Assembly: GCF_012952295.1 (NCBI RefSeq)
Contig: NZ_JABBCH010000001.1
Coordinates: forward strand, 248,001 to 312,000
DNA from: Crystallibacter degradans
GTDB lineage: Bacteria > Actinomycetota > Actinomycetes > Actinomycetales > Micrococcaceae
Length of the DNA stretch: 64,000 bases
Reading direction: 5' to 3'
Within the stretch, counting starts at the first letter, position 1; each line of letters opens with the position of its first letter. Positions 53,141-64,000 of this stretch are shown here, in pieces. A program made the position numbers and the translations under genes. Below the pieces are notes generated by a model, which saw nothing but the letters and a program-made list of their open reading frames with translations, was not told the DNA's origin and searched no databases.

Positions 53141-53500
53141 TCACCAGAGCACCAGGCAGAAGGGATGGCCGGCCGGATCCAGATAAACCCGGAAGGTTTT
53201 CGTGCCCGCCTCCATACTGGTGGCGCCGAGCTTGAGGGCCAGTTCTTCGGCAATGTCCAGGTCCTTGACCCGCACGTCGACGTGCATCTGCTGCGGGTGC
53301 TCGCTGCCGGGCCACTGCGGCGGCACGTAGTCCTCCACCTTTTGGAAATCGATACCGGGCCGGCCCGTCCCGTCCCCGATGCTGATCCAGCCGTCCTCAT
53401 CGTGCTGGATGCGGATCATGCCCAACAATTGCTCATAGAACGTGGCCAGGGAATCCGGATCCGGACAATCTATGACCAGCGACTGCCATGTGCCTATCAT
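53141..53500 (-). CDS. VOC family (glyoxalase-like) protein
   Basis: A 119-aa vicinal-oxygen-chelate fold protein with two beta-alpha-beta-beta-beta modules: WQSLVIDCPDPDSLATFYEQLLGM at the start, then PPQWPGSEHPQQMHVDVRVKDL and VYLDPAGHPFCLVLW at the end. His and Glu positions for a metal are partly present. The substrate is unknown. ATG at 53500 has CAGGAG 6-7 nt upstream; a longer start at 53533 is unlikely. Confidence 0.85.
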   Translation of the reverse strand: MIGTWQSLVIDCPDPDSLATFYEQLLGMIRIQHDEDGWISIGDGTGRPGIDFQKVEDYVPPQWPGSEHPQQMHVDVRVKDLDIAEELALKLGATSMEAGTKTFRVYLDPAGHPFCLVLW

Positions 53501-53613
53501 CGCCAACTCCTGAACTTGGTTCACGCGTTTCACCGGGCACTTTCCATCATGACCTGCACCGGGAGGAGCTGGCTACCCTCAGCTGGCCTGCCGAACGGAT
53601 AAGAAGCGCCCCT

Positions 53614-54465
53614 TTACCTCAGGAACAGCTTCCGCAGCCGCGCGGTGGTCAGGATCAGGCCGAGCACGATCATGACGAGGTAGTAGAGAACGTGGATGCC
53701 GGTGGCGGCGGTGAACGTGCCGACGCTCAGCTGGCGCAGCAGTTCCACTCCGTGCCACAGCGGCAGCGCCTGGATCACCCACTGGATGGCCTGCGGGTAG
53801 ACGGACAGCGGGTAGAACGTCGCGCTGAACAGGAACATCGGAAGCATGATGAAGTTGATCCAGTCCATCTGCTGGAAGGTCTTCATGAAGCTGGTGATGC
53901 CCATCCCGAAGGACGCGAACCCAAAAGCAATAACCACCGACGCCGGAATCATCAGGAGCGCCCAGGGCGTGGTGATCAAGCCCAACACCCCCATGATGGC
54001 GGTGAAGCCGGTGGCGTAGAGGGCGCCGCGGAGCAGGGCCAGCGTGATTTCGCCGAGCGCCACGTCCAGCGGGCCGAGCGAGGTGTAGAGCATGCCCTGG
54101 TACAGCTTGGCGAAGTTCAGCTTGAAGAACACGTTCCAGGTGGAGTCGTACACCGCGCCGTTCATCGCAGAGACGGCCAGCAGCGCCGGGGCGATGTAGG
54201 CGATGTAGCCGATCTCCTGGCCGCCCGGGCCTTCCACGGTTCCGATCAACGAACCGAGCCCGATGCCCATGGCAATGAGAAAGAGCACGGGCTCCACAAA
54301 ACCGCTGGCCATGATGGCCCAGTTGCTGCCCCACGTCGCCTTCAGACCACGTGCGACGACGGCACGTACGTTTCCCGAGTACAGGGAACCGAAGGGGCGG
54401 CCGGACGGCAGGAGCCGGAGCTGGTCCTCGGAGGAAGTTTCGCCGCTGCCGGCGATCCGGCTCAT
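53614..54465 (-). CDS. ABC-2 type transporter permease
   Basis: A 283-aa membrane subunit with six helices, NodJ/DrrB-like. FVEPVLFLIAMGIGLGSLIG and PALLAVSAMNGAVYDSTWNVFFKLNFAKLYQGML are typical of the ABC-2 exporter fold, and LPMFLFSATFYPLSVYP near 210 matches the ABC-2 signature region. The ATG overlaps the upstream permease stop (ATGA). It forms a three-gene exporter with the next two genes; the substrate (lipid, polysaccharide or drug) is unknown. Confidence 0.88.
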   Translation of the reverse strand: MSRIAGSGETSSEDQLRLLPSGRPFGSLYSGNVRAVVARGLKATWGSNWAIMASGFVEPVLFLIAMGIGLGSLIGTVEGPGGQEIGYIAYIAPALLAVSAMNGAVYDSTWNVFFKLNFAKLYQGMLYTSLGPLDVALGEITLALLRGALYATGFTAIMGVLGLITTPWALLMIPASVVIAFGFASFGMGITSFMKTFQQMDWINFIMLPMFLFSATFYPLSVYPQAIQWVIQALPLWHGVELLRQLSVGTFTAATGIHVLYYLVMIVLGLILTTARLRKLFLR

Positions 54466-55395
54466 TTGCCCAGCCTCCGTTCGTAGATCCGTTGGGCGAA
54501 GACCCAGCCCGCCAGTGCCAGCACCGCCAGGTACAGCACGTGGATGATGGTCAGCCAGACCGGTTCCTCGTATCCGTAACTGAGCACCCGGCCAAGTTCG
54601 GCGGAATGCCACAGTGGGGAAACCCAGCCGATCCACTGCACAGCCCACGGCATGGAGGCCAGCGGGAAGAAGGTGCCGGAGAACAGGAACAGCGGCATGA
54701 CGATGAACCGCTGGACCATGGCAAACTGCCCGCGGTCCTCCGTGATGCTGGCGGCATAAGCCATCAGCGGCAGCCCGAAGGCCATTCCGCCCAGGGCAGC
54801 CGTGAAGATCATGATCCAGCCGGTGGATTCGGGCACGGCCCCGAAGAGCAGCAGGAACGCGAAGTAGATGCCGGTGGTCAGCAGCAGCCGGAAGGAAACC
54901 CCCAGCGCGTGGCCGTTGACCAGCTGATGGCTGCCCAACGGGGAGGCGTTGGGCCCGTAGTAGGTCCGCCGCCATTTGAAGCCGGACATCACCGGATACG
55001 TGTTCTCCTCACTCGCCACCATGATGCCAGCCGTGGCCAGCAGTGCCGGGGCCACAAAGGTGAGGTAGGAAACCACGGCGCCGTTGCCGGCGTCGAGCGT
55101 TGCATTGGTGTTGGCATCGACCAGCGAGGCCAGTCCGATGCCCATTGCATAAAGGTAGACCAGCGGCGTTCCCACGGCTGTCATGGCCACCGTCCAGCCG
55201 TAGCCGCGCATGGTGCGGATCCAGTGTTCGGCGAAGTAGAGGGAACCGTATTTCCGGGCCTTCGCCGCGGACTGCCCGGGGGTCAAGGGAACGCGGAGGG
55301 ACAGCAGCGGTGTGGCAGCGTCTGCCTCCCGCGCGCTGGCGGATCCCGGGGACGGGGTGGGCCCGGACTGTGCGGGCCCGTGCTGGAGGTGGTTC

Positions 55396-55403
<8 letters not shown>
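54462..55403 (-). CDS. ABC-2 type transporter permease
   Basis: A 313-aa paralogue of the neighbouring permease, with a Ser/Pro/Ala-rich N-terminus of about 45 residues. The core runs PLVYLYAMGIGLASLVD, FVAPALLATAGIMVASEENTYPVMSGFKWRRTYYGPNASPL and MPLFLFSGTFFPLASMPWAVQW. TTG at 55403 has AGGAG 5 nt upstream, and it overlaps the ATPase gene by 8 bp, supporting this start. Confidence 0.88.
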
Positions 55404-56349
<946 letters not shown>

Positions 56350-56355
56350 ATCACA

Positions 56356-56361
56356 AGCGTA
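56356..56361 (-). promoter_or_regulatory. -10 box of the ABC exporter operon, leaderless arrangement
   Basis: Reverse strand TACGCT, 6 nt (TGTGAT), then GTG at 56349. TTGCTC, 16 nt further upstream, is a possible -35. Confidence 0.5.
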
Positions 56362-56401
56362 ATCGAGTTCAGTGATTGAGCAAAGTCAATCACCGGCGGG
56401 A

Positions 56402-57373
56402 TCAGCTCCACAGGGCAACGTGCACCTTTGACCCTCGGCGGGCCAGCCCCCGCGACCCGGCAGGGGCCATCATGGCCGCCGTGGCTTCAGCAGTAGTGAC
56501 GAACCGTTGCAGCGTCTGCGCACCGGTGACGGTGCGTCCATGGTCCAACGTGCTCGCCCACCAGATACCGGCAATGGGCGTTCCGACCAGGGGCAACTGC
56601 ACCAACGAACCGGCTACTGTCTCCGACCGGACAATGTGCTCAAGTGCCAGCATGACTCCCTCGCCGGCCCGCACTGCGGCCAAAGCATCGGTTTCGCTGG
56701 ACAACTGGACGACCTCGGGCATGGGCCCCGTGCCTGCCGACCAGCGTCCCGCAGCATCCGCCCCTTCGACACCGACCGGTCCGGCGAACCATTTGTACGG
56801 CTTAAGACGCGACAACTGCAGCGGTGCCTTGGACCAACGCGCCAATGGATGGGCACCGGCCGCCACCAAAACCCGCCGGTAGCGTAGGAACGGGACCAGC
56901 TGCATGGCCGGCCCCATCGGGGCCGGCCGGGCACCCAACGCGATGTCGTAGGTGTGGCTGGCCAACAAGGCGGCCACGTCCGCAACGCCTTCGACGACAA
57001 CATCCACGGTGAACAAGGGAAAACGCTTGGTGAAAAGATCCAGCAAGCGGCCGGCAGCGTGTTCGGCGAAGGCAGCCGTTGCGACTGCCCGCAGTCCGCC
57101 GGTAGAAGTCCGCGCATTGGCAACTGCCTGCCGCGCCTGGTCCGCCAGCCCGACAATCTCCTGGGCGTGATCGGCAAGGGCTCTGCCTCCCCGCGTCAGC
57201 GCGATGCCGCCCCTGCACCGGACGAACAGCGGATCCCCCAGATCGGCCCGCAATGCCGCCAACGCCGAGGACACAGCCGGTTCGCTGATCTGGAGGGCTT
57301 CGGCTGCCGCCCGCAGAGACCCCAATCTGGCCACGAGGGCAAAAGCCCGCAGCTGGCTCAATGTCATCGACAT
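56402..57373 (-). CDS. LysR family transcriptional regulator
   Basis: A 323-aa LysR-type regulator: winged HTH at residues 1-60 (LSQLRAFALVARLGSLRAAAEALQ, EPAVSSALAALR) and a periplasmic-binding-like effector domain. It is divergent from the CO dehydrogenase genes with a 113-bp gap, so it is the likely regulator of that operon (inference). ATAA-N8-TTAT at 57380-57395 lies at its own start. The C-terminus is basic. The ATG at 57373 has AAAGG about 10 nt upstream; a second ATG lies two codons on. Confidence 0.88.
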   Translation of the reverse strand: MSMTLSQLRAFALVARLGSLRAAAEALQISEPAVSSALAALRADLGDPLFVRCRGGIALTRGGRALADHAQEIVGLADQARQAVANARTSTGGLRAVATAAFAEHAAGRLLDLFTKRFPLFTVDVVVEGVADVAALLASHTYDIALGARPAPMGPAMQLVPFLRYRRVLVAAGAHPLARWSKAPLQLSRLKPYKWFAGPVGVEGADAAGRWSAGTGPMPEVVQLSSETDALAAVRAGEGVMLALEHIVRSETVAGSLVQLPLVGTPIAGIWWASTLDHGRTVTGAQTLQRFVTTAEATAAMMAPAGSRGLARRGSKVHVALWS

Positions 57374-57379
57374 GGGCTC

Positions 57380-57395
57380 ATAACCTTTCGCTTAT
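57380..57395. promoter_or_regulatory. Inverted repeat in the LysR/coxM divergent region
   Basis: ATAA-N8-TTAT, next to the LysR start and about 8 nt before the coxM -35. Its position suits a LysR-type autoregulatory site, but the arms are short. Confidence 0.35.
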
Positions 57396-57402
57396 CAGCA
57401 TA

Positions 57403-57432
57403 TTGACACCCGGATGACCCGCGGACAAGACT
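57403..57432 (+). promoter_or_regulatory. Candidate coxMSL promoter
   Basis: A perfect TTGACA (57403-57408), an 18-nt spacer and a weak AAGACT (57427-57432). A weak -10 behind a consensus -35 is compatible with an activated promoter. Confidence 0.4.
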
Positions 57433-57486
57433 TGGCATATTCGGCGCCCCTCGACGTTGCGGGGCACCCTTGGGGAAGGGTTGATC

Positions 57487-58365
57487 GTGCAGATTCCGGC
57501 TTCATTCGACTATGTCCGCGCCGCAGATGTGGACAACGCCATCGCGCTTTTGGAACGCCATGGGCCGGAAGCCCGTGTCATCGCCGGCGGGCACAGCCTG
57601 TTGCCGATGATGAAACTCCGGCTTGCTCGGCCCGAATGGGTCATCGACATTAACGACCTCACCGAACTGGACTTTCTGGTGCGAGAGGGTGACGTGCTGC
57701 GCATCGGCGCGATGACCCGGCACACTGCGCTGCTGGAGTCCGCCGAGGTGGCGAGGCTGTTCCCGATTGTCACCGACGCCGAACGTGTCATCGCGGACCC
57801 GGTGGTGCGCAACCGGGGCACCATTGGCGGCTCGCTCTGCCAGGCTGATCCGGCCGAAGATCTCTCAACAGTGTGCAACGTCCTGGCGGCACAAGTAATC
57901 ATCCGCGGCGCCGGCGGCGAGCGGGTGCTGTCCATGCCCGAGTTCCATCAAGGTCCCTATGAAACGGCGGTAGCCCAGACGGAACTGCTCTGTGAAATCC
58001 GCTTCCCGGTCCGTCCACGTTCCGGCAGCGCCTACGAAAAGGTGGAGCGCAGGGTCGGTGATTGGGCCGTTGCGGCAGCCGGGGCAGCCGTCTCGCTGGC
58101 GGAAAACGGCACCATCTCCCACGCGAGCGTCGGGCTCACGGCCGTGGGGCTGGAAGGAACGGTGTCCGAGGCTGCCGACATCCTGGCAGGACAGCAGCCG
58201 AGTGAAGAACTGTTTGCCGAAGCGGGCCGGGCGGCCGCGGCCGCCTGTGATCCGATGGCTGACCAGCGTGGGCCCGTCGATTACAAGCGGCACTTAGCCG
58301 ACGAACTGACCCGCAGGGTCCTGCGACGTGCCTGCAGCCGCGCAGCCAAGACACAGGAAGGCTGA
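57487..58365 (+). CDS. coxM: Aerobic CO dehydrogenase medium (FAD-binding) subunit
   Basis: FAD-carrying subunit of the molybdenum CO dehydrogenase, 292 aa. The FAD-binding blocks AGGHSLLPMMKLRLARP (33-49) and TIGGSLCQADPAEDL (112-126) are the standard ones; the order of PCMH fold and C-terminal CO_deh_flav_C domain is normal. GTG at 57487 has GGGAAGGG 6 nt upstream. coxS starts 3 nt after the stop. A rare TTA codon occurs at 58294-58296. Confidence 0.9.
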   Translation: MQIPASFDYVRAADVDNAIALLERHGPEARVIAGGHSLLPMMKLRLARPEWVIDINDLTELDFLVREGDVLRIGAMTRHTALLESAEVARLFPIVTDAERVIADPVVRNRGTIGGSLCQADPAEDLSTVCNVLAAQVIIRGAGGERVLSMPEFHQGPYETAVAQTELLCEIRFPVRPRSGSAYEKVERRVGDWAVAAAGAAVSLAENGTISHASVGLTAVGLEGTVSEAADILAGQQPSEELFAEAGRAAAAACDPMADQRGPVDYKRHLADELTRRVLRRACSRAAKTQEG

Positions 58366-58368
58366 ACA

Positions 58369-58892
58369 ATGCAGATCAGCATGACGGTCAACGGCGAGGA
58401 AGTCACCCGCGACATTGAACCCCGTGTGCTTCTGGTCCACTTTATCCGCGAGGTCCTGGGCCTGACCGGCACCCACTGGGGTTGCGATACGTCCAACTGC
58501 GGCACCTGCGTTGTCCTGATGGACGGGCAACCGGTGAAATCCTGCACTGTGTTGGCGGTGATGGCCGCCGGACACGAGATCCGCACTGTTGAAGGCCTCG
58601 CCTCCGGCGGAGCACTGGATCCGGTGCAGCAGGGCTTCATCGAGGAACATGGCCTGCAGTGCGGTTTCTGCACCCCGGGAATGATGCTCACCGCACGGGC
58701 GCTGCTGGACCGCAATCCACATCCCGACGACGGCGAAATCCGTCAGGCGATTTCCGGACAAATCTGCCGGTGTACCGGCTACGCCACCATTGTCCGCTCG
58801 ATTCAGTGGGCGGCCAGCCACCCCGCAGCCGGTGAGCCGGCGGACGGACAGCAGCCCGCCGGAGCCGCCGCAGAGTCCACCGAGGTAACGAC

Positions 58893-58896
<4 letters not shown>
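58369..58896 (+). CDS. coxS: Aerobic CO dehydrogenase small (iron-sulfur) subunit
   Basis: A 175-aa protein with two [2Fe-2S] clusters. The plant-ferredoxin-like domain has Cys39, 44, 47 and 59 ([13 protein letters not shown]); the helical domain has Cys98, 101, 133 and 135 (CGFC, CRC). All eight are present. It passes electrons from the molybdenum site to FAD. The C-terminal tail is Ala/Gln-rich. The stop overlaps coxL by 4 bp. Confidence 0.93.
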
Positions 58897-61286
<2,390 letters not shown>

Positions 61287-61287
61287 G

Positions 61288-62217
61288 ATGACTACCCATG
61301 CACAGGCCCTGGCGGCACGGGCCGATGAACTCACTGCCAGGCGCGAACCCTACGTCCGCGCCACAGTGGTCCGCGCGCAGCATCCCACCAGCGCGCATGC
61401 CGGCGATACCGCCCTGCTACTGGCAGACGGCAGGTTGGAAGGTTTTGTCGGCGGCAACTGCGTGGAAGCTTCCGTGCGCGACTACGGGCTGAGGGCCCTC
61501 TCCTCGGAGGAGCCTCTGCTGCTGCGCGTGGTTCCAGGCGAGCCCACCGACACGCAGGAACCCGGCGCCGTGGAGGTGGCCAACCCGTGCCTGAGCGGCG
61601 GCGCGGTAGAAATTTTCCTGCAACCGCAGTTGCCGGCGGCCCGCGTCGTCGTCGTCGGTAATACGCCCATTGCCCTAGCGCTGGAGACACTCGGCGGGGT
61701 CCTGAATTTCGAGCTGGAACTCGTGGACGGATCAGCGGCGATGCCCAAGGCGGAGGACGCGGCGCTTATCGTGGCGTCCCACGGACGGGACGAAGAATCT
61801 GCCTTGGAGGCGGCGCTACGGGCCGGGGTGCCGTACGTGGGACTGGTTGCCAGCCATACCAGGGGCAAGTCGGTCCTCGGATCCCTCGATGTCGCCGATG
61901 AGCTGCGCGCACGGGTCCATTGTCCGGCCGGGCTCGATCTGGGAGCCCGCACCGCCGAGGAGGTCGCGCTGTCCATCCTGGCCGAACTCGTTGCCGAACG
62001 GGCTGCCAGCCGGAAGGCAACACTTGAGACCGGAGGGTCCGTCAAACAGGTTGCCTCGGAACCTGCCACGGCCCTGGACCCCGTCTGCGGCATGACGGTC
62101 GCCGCGGTCGGGTCCACCCTGCACGTCGAGCATGCTGGCTCCGTGGTTTATTTCTGTTCAGCGGGCTGCCGCAAAGCCTTCCTCGCGGATCCGGAACGCT
62201 ATGCCCCAACATCCTGA
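61288..62217 (+). CDS. XdhC/CoxI-like molybdoenzyme maturation factor fused to a YHS domain
   Basis: A 309-aa protein. The N-terminal XdhC_CoxI domain has RATVVRAQHPTSAHAGDTALL and EGFVGGNCVEASV (about 54-66); the middle Rossmann domain has ARVVVVGNTPIALALETLGG near 117 and PAGLDLGARTAEEVALSILAE near 212. Such proteins deliver sulfurated molybdenum cofactor. The last 45 residues form an added YHS domain (DPVCGMTVAAVGS, VYFCSAGCRKAFLADPERY), a putative metal-binding module with three Cys. The ATG lies 1 nt after coxL. Confidence 0.88.
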   Translation: MTTHAQALAARADELTARREPYVRATVVRAQHPTSAHAGDTALLLADGRLEGFVGGNCVEASVRDYGLRALSSEEPLLLRVVPGEPTDTQEPGAVEVANPCLSGGAVEIFLQPQLPAARVVVVGNTPIALALETLGGVLNFELELVDGSAAMPKAEDAALIVASHGRDEESALEAALRAGVPYVGLVASHTRGKSVLGSLDVADELRARVHCPAGLDLGARTAEEVALSILAELVAERAASRKATLETGGSVKQVASEPATALDPVCGMTVAAVGSTLHVEHAGSVVYFCSAGCRKAFLADPERYAPTS

Positions 62218-62220
62218 TCC

Positions 62221-63153
62221 GTGGGCTCCATGACCGGCCCGGCCCGGGACGGCGCGGAAGACGAGGTCCGGGCGCTGGTTCCTGACGTGCCATCCCTCAT
62301 GGCCGCTCTGGACAAAGCAGATTATCTGGCGGATCCAGGCCTGGCCACGGCCCTGTTCCTGGCCCTGCGCCTGCCGCAACCCATTCTGCTGGAGGGCGAG
62401 GCCGGGGTCGGCAAGACCGAGTCGGCCAAGGCGTTGGCCCGTGTCCTCAAAACGCCGCTCTACCGGCTGCAATGCTACGAGGGAATCGACGCCGGCGAGG
62501 CGCTCTACGAGTGGAACCACCAGCGCCAACTGCTCGGCATCCGCCTGGCGGAAGTCCGCGATCTGGATCTGGACGAGTCGGATTTGTTTGCCGAACAGTA
62601 CCTGCTGCGGCGTCCTCTGCTGAAGGCCATCGAACATCCCGGCCCCCGGCCCGCGGTCCTGTTGCTGGACGAGATTGACCGTGCGGACGCCGAATTCGAG
62701 GCCTTTACCTTCGAACTGCTGGCTGAAGCCGCCGTCACGGTTCCGGAGCTAGGCACGATCACGGCCGCGCATCCGCCGATTGTGGTGTTGACATCCAACC
62801 GCACCCGGGACCTGCACGATGCCCTGACCCGGCGCTGCATCTACCATTGGATCGACTATCCCGCACCGGAAAGGATCGCCGAGATAGTCCGACGGCGCGT
62901 GCCGGGCAGTACGGCGCCGCTGGCCTTGGAGGCCGCGTCGGCCATCACGAGGCTGCGTGCCCTCGATCTGGCAAAACCGCCAGGCATCGCCGAGGCCATC
63001 GACTGGGCCACCGCGCTGGCGGTGCTCGGAATTGAGCATCTTGACGCTGACGTGGTGGACCGGACGTGGGGTTCCATCGTGAAAAACCGCGACGATCTGG
63101 AACTTATCCAGGCCCGTGGTGCCGCGTGGCTGATCGGCGGCCGAAGTGGCTGA
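62221..63153 (+). CDS. MoxR-type AAA+ ATPase (CoxD-like)
   Basis: A 310-aa AAA+ ATPase. Walker A GEAGVGKTE (about 59-67), Walker B AVLLLDEIDRAD near 141, sensor I VVLTSNRTRDLHDALTRRC near 180 and arginine finger context are intact. In form I clusters CoxD assists assembly of the copper/sulfur site of CoxL; here it pairs with the VWA protein downstream, as in other MoxR-VWA chaperone pairs. The GTG at 62221 is uncertain; ATG at 62230 is possible. It overlaps the next gene by 8 bp. Confidence 0.9.
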   Translation: MGSMTGPARDGAEDEVRALVPDVPSLMAALDKADYLADPGLATALFLALRLPQPILLEGEAGVGKTESAKALARVLKTPLYRLQCYEGIDAGEALYEWNHQRQLLGIRLAEVRDLDLDESDLFAEQYLLRRPLLKAIEHPGPRPAVLLLDEIDRADAEFEAFTFELLAEAAVTVPELGTITAAHPPIVVLTSNRTRDLHDALTRRCIYHWIDYPAPERIAEIVRRRVPGSTAPLALEAASAITRLRALDLAKPPGIAEAIDWATALAVLGIEHLDADVVDRTWGSIVKNRDDLELIQARGAAWLIGGRSG

Positions 63154-64000
63154 TAGAGGCATTGCGGGGCAGGGGACACGGGGCAAGACGGGGATGAATG
63201 CCGCGGCTTTGGCCGTGGGTTTTACGACGGCGTTGCACCGGGCCGGTCTGCCCAGCACTCCGGAACGCGCAGCCTGGCTTGCCCGGTCACTCCAGCTGAT
63301 CCCGCCGGCGAGCCAGGACAGGCTGTACTGGACCTGCCGCGCCGTGTTGGTCACGTCGAAGGAACAGTTGCCGTTGTTCGACACCGTCTTTGCCTCCGTG
63401 TTCGGCGCAATAGACGGGGTGGACGATGCCGCTGACCGGCGCGGCGAACCCAACGCCCCGCCCCCGGTCGGCGCCGGACAGGGGCGGAGCGTCACCCGTC
63501 CCGACCCGCCCCGGCCGCGCGTGTCGGATGCATCCCCGCCGCAAGCTCCAGCCCCTGTTCCGGGCCAGTCCGGCGGGGTCGGCAGCGGCGGGCAGGAACG
63601 GGAATCGGTCCTGCTCATGGCCTCGTCCGAGGAACGCCTGCACGGGACATCCTTCGCCGAATTAGGTCCCGAGGAGCTGACCCGGATGCGCACGCTGGTC
63701 CGCAGAATCGTGCTGGCCACCCCGGAGCGTGAAGGCCGGCGTACCCGCAGGTCACAGCGCAGCACCGCCCAACTGGATATCCGCCGCACTGTGCGAGCCG
63801 CGCAGCGCACCGGCTCGGCCGGCACCCGCCTGGTCTTCGCCCGCCGTCGTAAGCAGTTGCGGCGGCTGGTCCTGCTGTGCGACGTTTCCGGTTCGATGGA
63901 GCCTTACACCTCAGTGTTCCTGTCCCTGCTGCAGGGAGCGGTGGCCGGTGCCAGTGCCGAAGCCTTCATTTTCTCCACCCGGCTGACCCGGTTGACGCGG
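63146..64000 (+). CDS. VWA domain protein (CoxE-like), C-terminus cut by window edge
   Basis: The first 285 residues of a CoxE-type von Willebrand A protein that works with the MoxR ATPase. An N-terminal helical domain (AALAVGFTTALHRAGLPSTP) leads into a Pro/Gly-rich disordered linker (about 98-150) and a basic segment (RRTRRSQRSTAQLDIRRTVR). The VWA fold starts with LVLLCDVSGSM, the MIDAS DxSxS motif at 246-251. GTG at 63146 overlaps the ATPase stop by 8 bp; ATG at 63194 is an alternative. Confidence 0.88.
   Translation, partial: MADRGIAGQGTRGKTGMNAAALAVGFTTALHRAGLPSTPERAAWLARSLQLIPPASQDRLYWTCRAVLVTSKEQLPLFDTVFASVFGAIDGVDDAADRRGEPNAPPPVGAGQGRSVTRPDPPRPRVSDASPPQAPAPVPGQSGGVGSGGQERESVLLMASSEERLHGTSFAELGPEELTRMRTLVRRIVLATPEREGRRTRRSQRSTAQLDIRRTVRAAQRTGSAGTRLVFARRRKQLRRLVLLCDVSGSMEPYTSVFLSLLQGAVAGASAEAFIFSTRLTRLTR

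Overview
The window is high-GC actinobacterial chromosome, most likely from an Arthrobacter-like member of the Micrococcaceae. A mycothiol S-conjugate amidase implies mycothiol metabolism. The gene neighbourhoods (eno-ftsB-DUF501-ppx, the BMP nucleoside transporter with cdd and deoA, sdhCDAB), frequent GTG/TTG starts and many apparently leaderless promoters also fit this group. Nearly all of the sequence is coding, in short operons on both strands. I see no prophage, insertion sequence or CRISPR array. The only mobile-like item is a DUF222/HNH endonuclease gene interrupted by an in-frame amber codon.

Layout: 1-9.8 kb holds uppS (cut by the window edge), trhA, a DUF255 thioredoxin-fold protein, mca, a DUF4307 protein, greA with a structured leader, a rhomboid protease, threonine ammonia-lyase and an AI-2E-type permease. 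9.8-13.1 kb is a galactose locus with galM divergent from galT-galK. 13.2-14.6 kb holds a BI-1/YccA membrane protein and a stand-alone GroES-like protein. 14.7-22.4 kb is a branched-chain amino-acid ABC transporter: livH (with an unusual secreted domain)-livM-livG-livF on the + strand and livK on the - strand, with the broken HNH gene between them. An atypical short tRNA with anticodon UAA, a GNAT acetyltransferase and a type II NADH dehydrogenase follow.

25-33.4 kb on the - strand carries a membrane-anchored subtilase, ppx, DUF501, a FtsB/DivIC-like protein, enolase, mazG, adenosine deaminase and a DedA protein. 33.8-42.7 kb is a nucleoside uptake and salvage locus (BMP lipoprotein, ATPase, two permeases, cytidine deaminase with a repeat tail, thymidine phosphorylase), plus an M20 amidohydrolase and mannose-1-phosphate guanylyltransferase. 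44.1-47.9 kb is sdhCDAB with a clear promoter and a perfect terminator. 47.9-56.4 kb has an alpha/beta hydrolase, a YihY/BrkB protein, a 2H phosphoesterase, trpS, exonuclease III, a VOC protein and a two-permease ABC exporter. 56.4-64 kb is a LysR regulator divergent from a form I aerobic CO dehydrogenase cluster: coxM, coxS, coxL, an XdhC-like maturation factor with a C-terminal YHS domain, a MoxR ATPase and a VWA protein cut by the window edge.

The genes are mainly central, salvage and energy metabolism: succinate dehydrogenase, NDH-2 and CO dehydrogenase feed the respiratory chain, and the BMP and Liv systems import nucleosides and amino acids. The most interesting signals are (i) twelve genes whose start codon lies 6-7 nt behind a TANNNT -10 box, (ii) the class I-shaped tRNA with a UAA anticodon, (iii) domain or repeat additions on LivH, cytidine deaminase and XdhC, and (iv) two CRP/GlxR-like palindromes upstream of liv and ndh.
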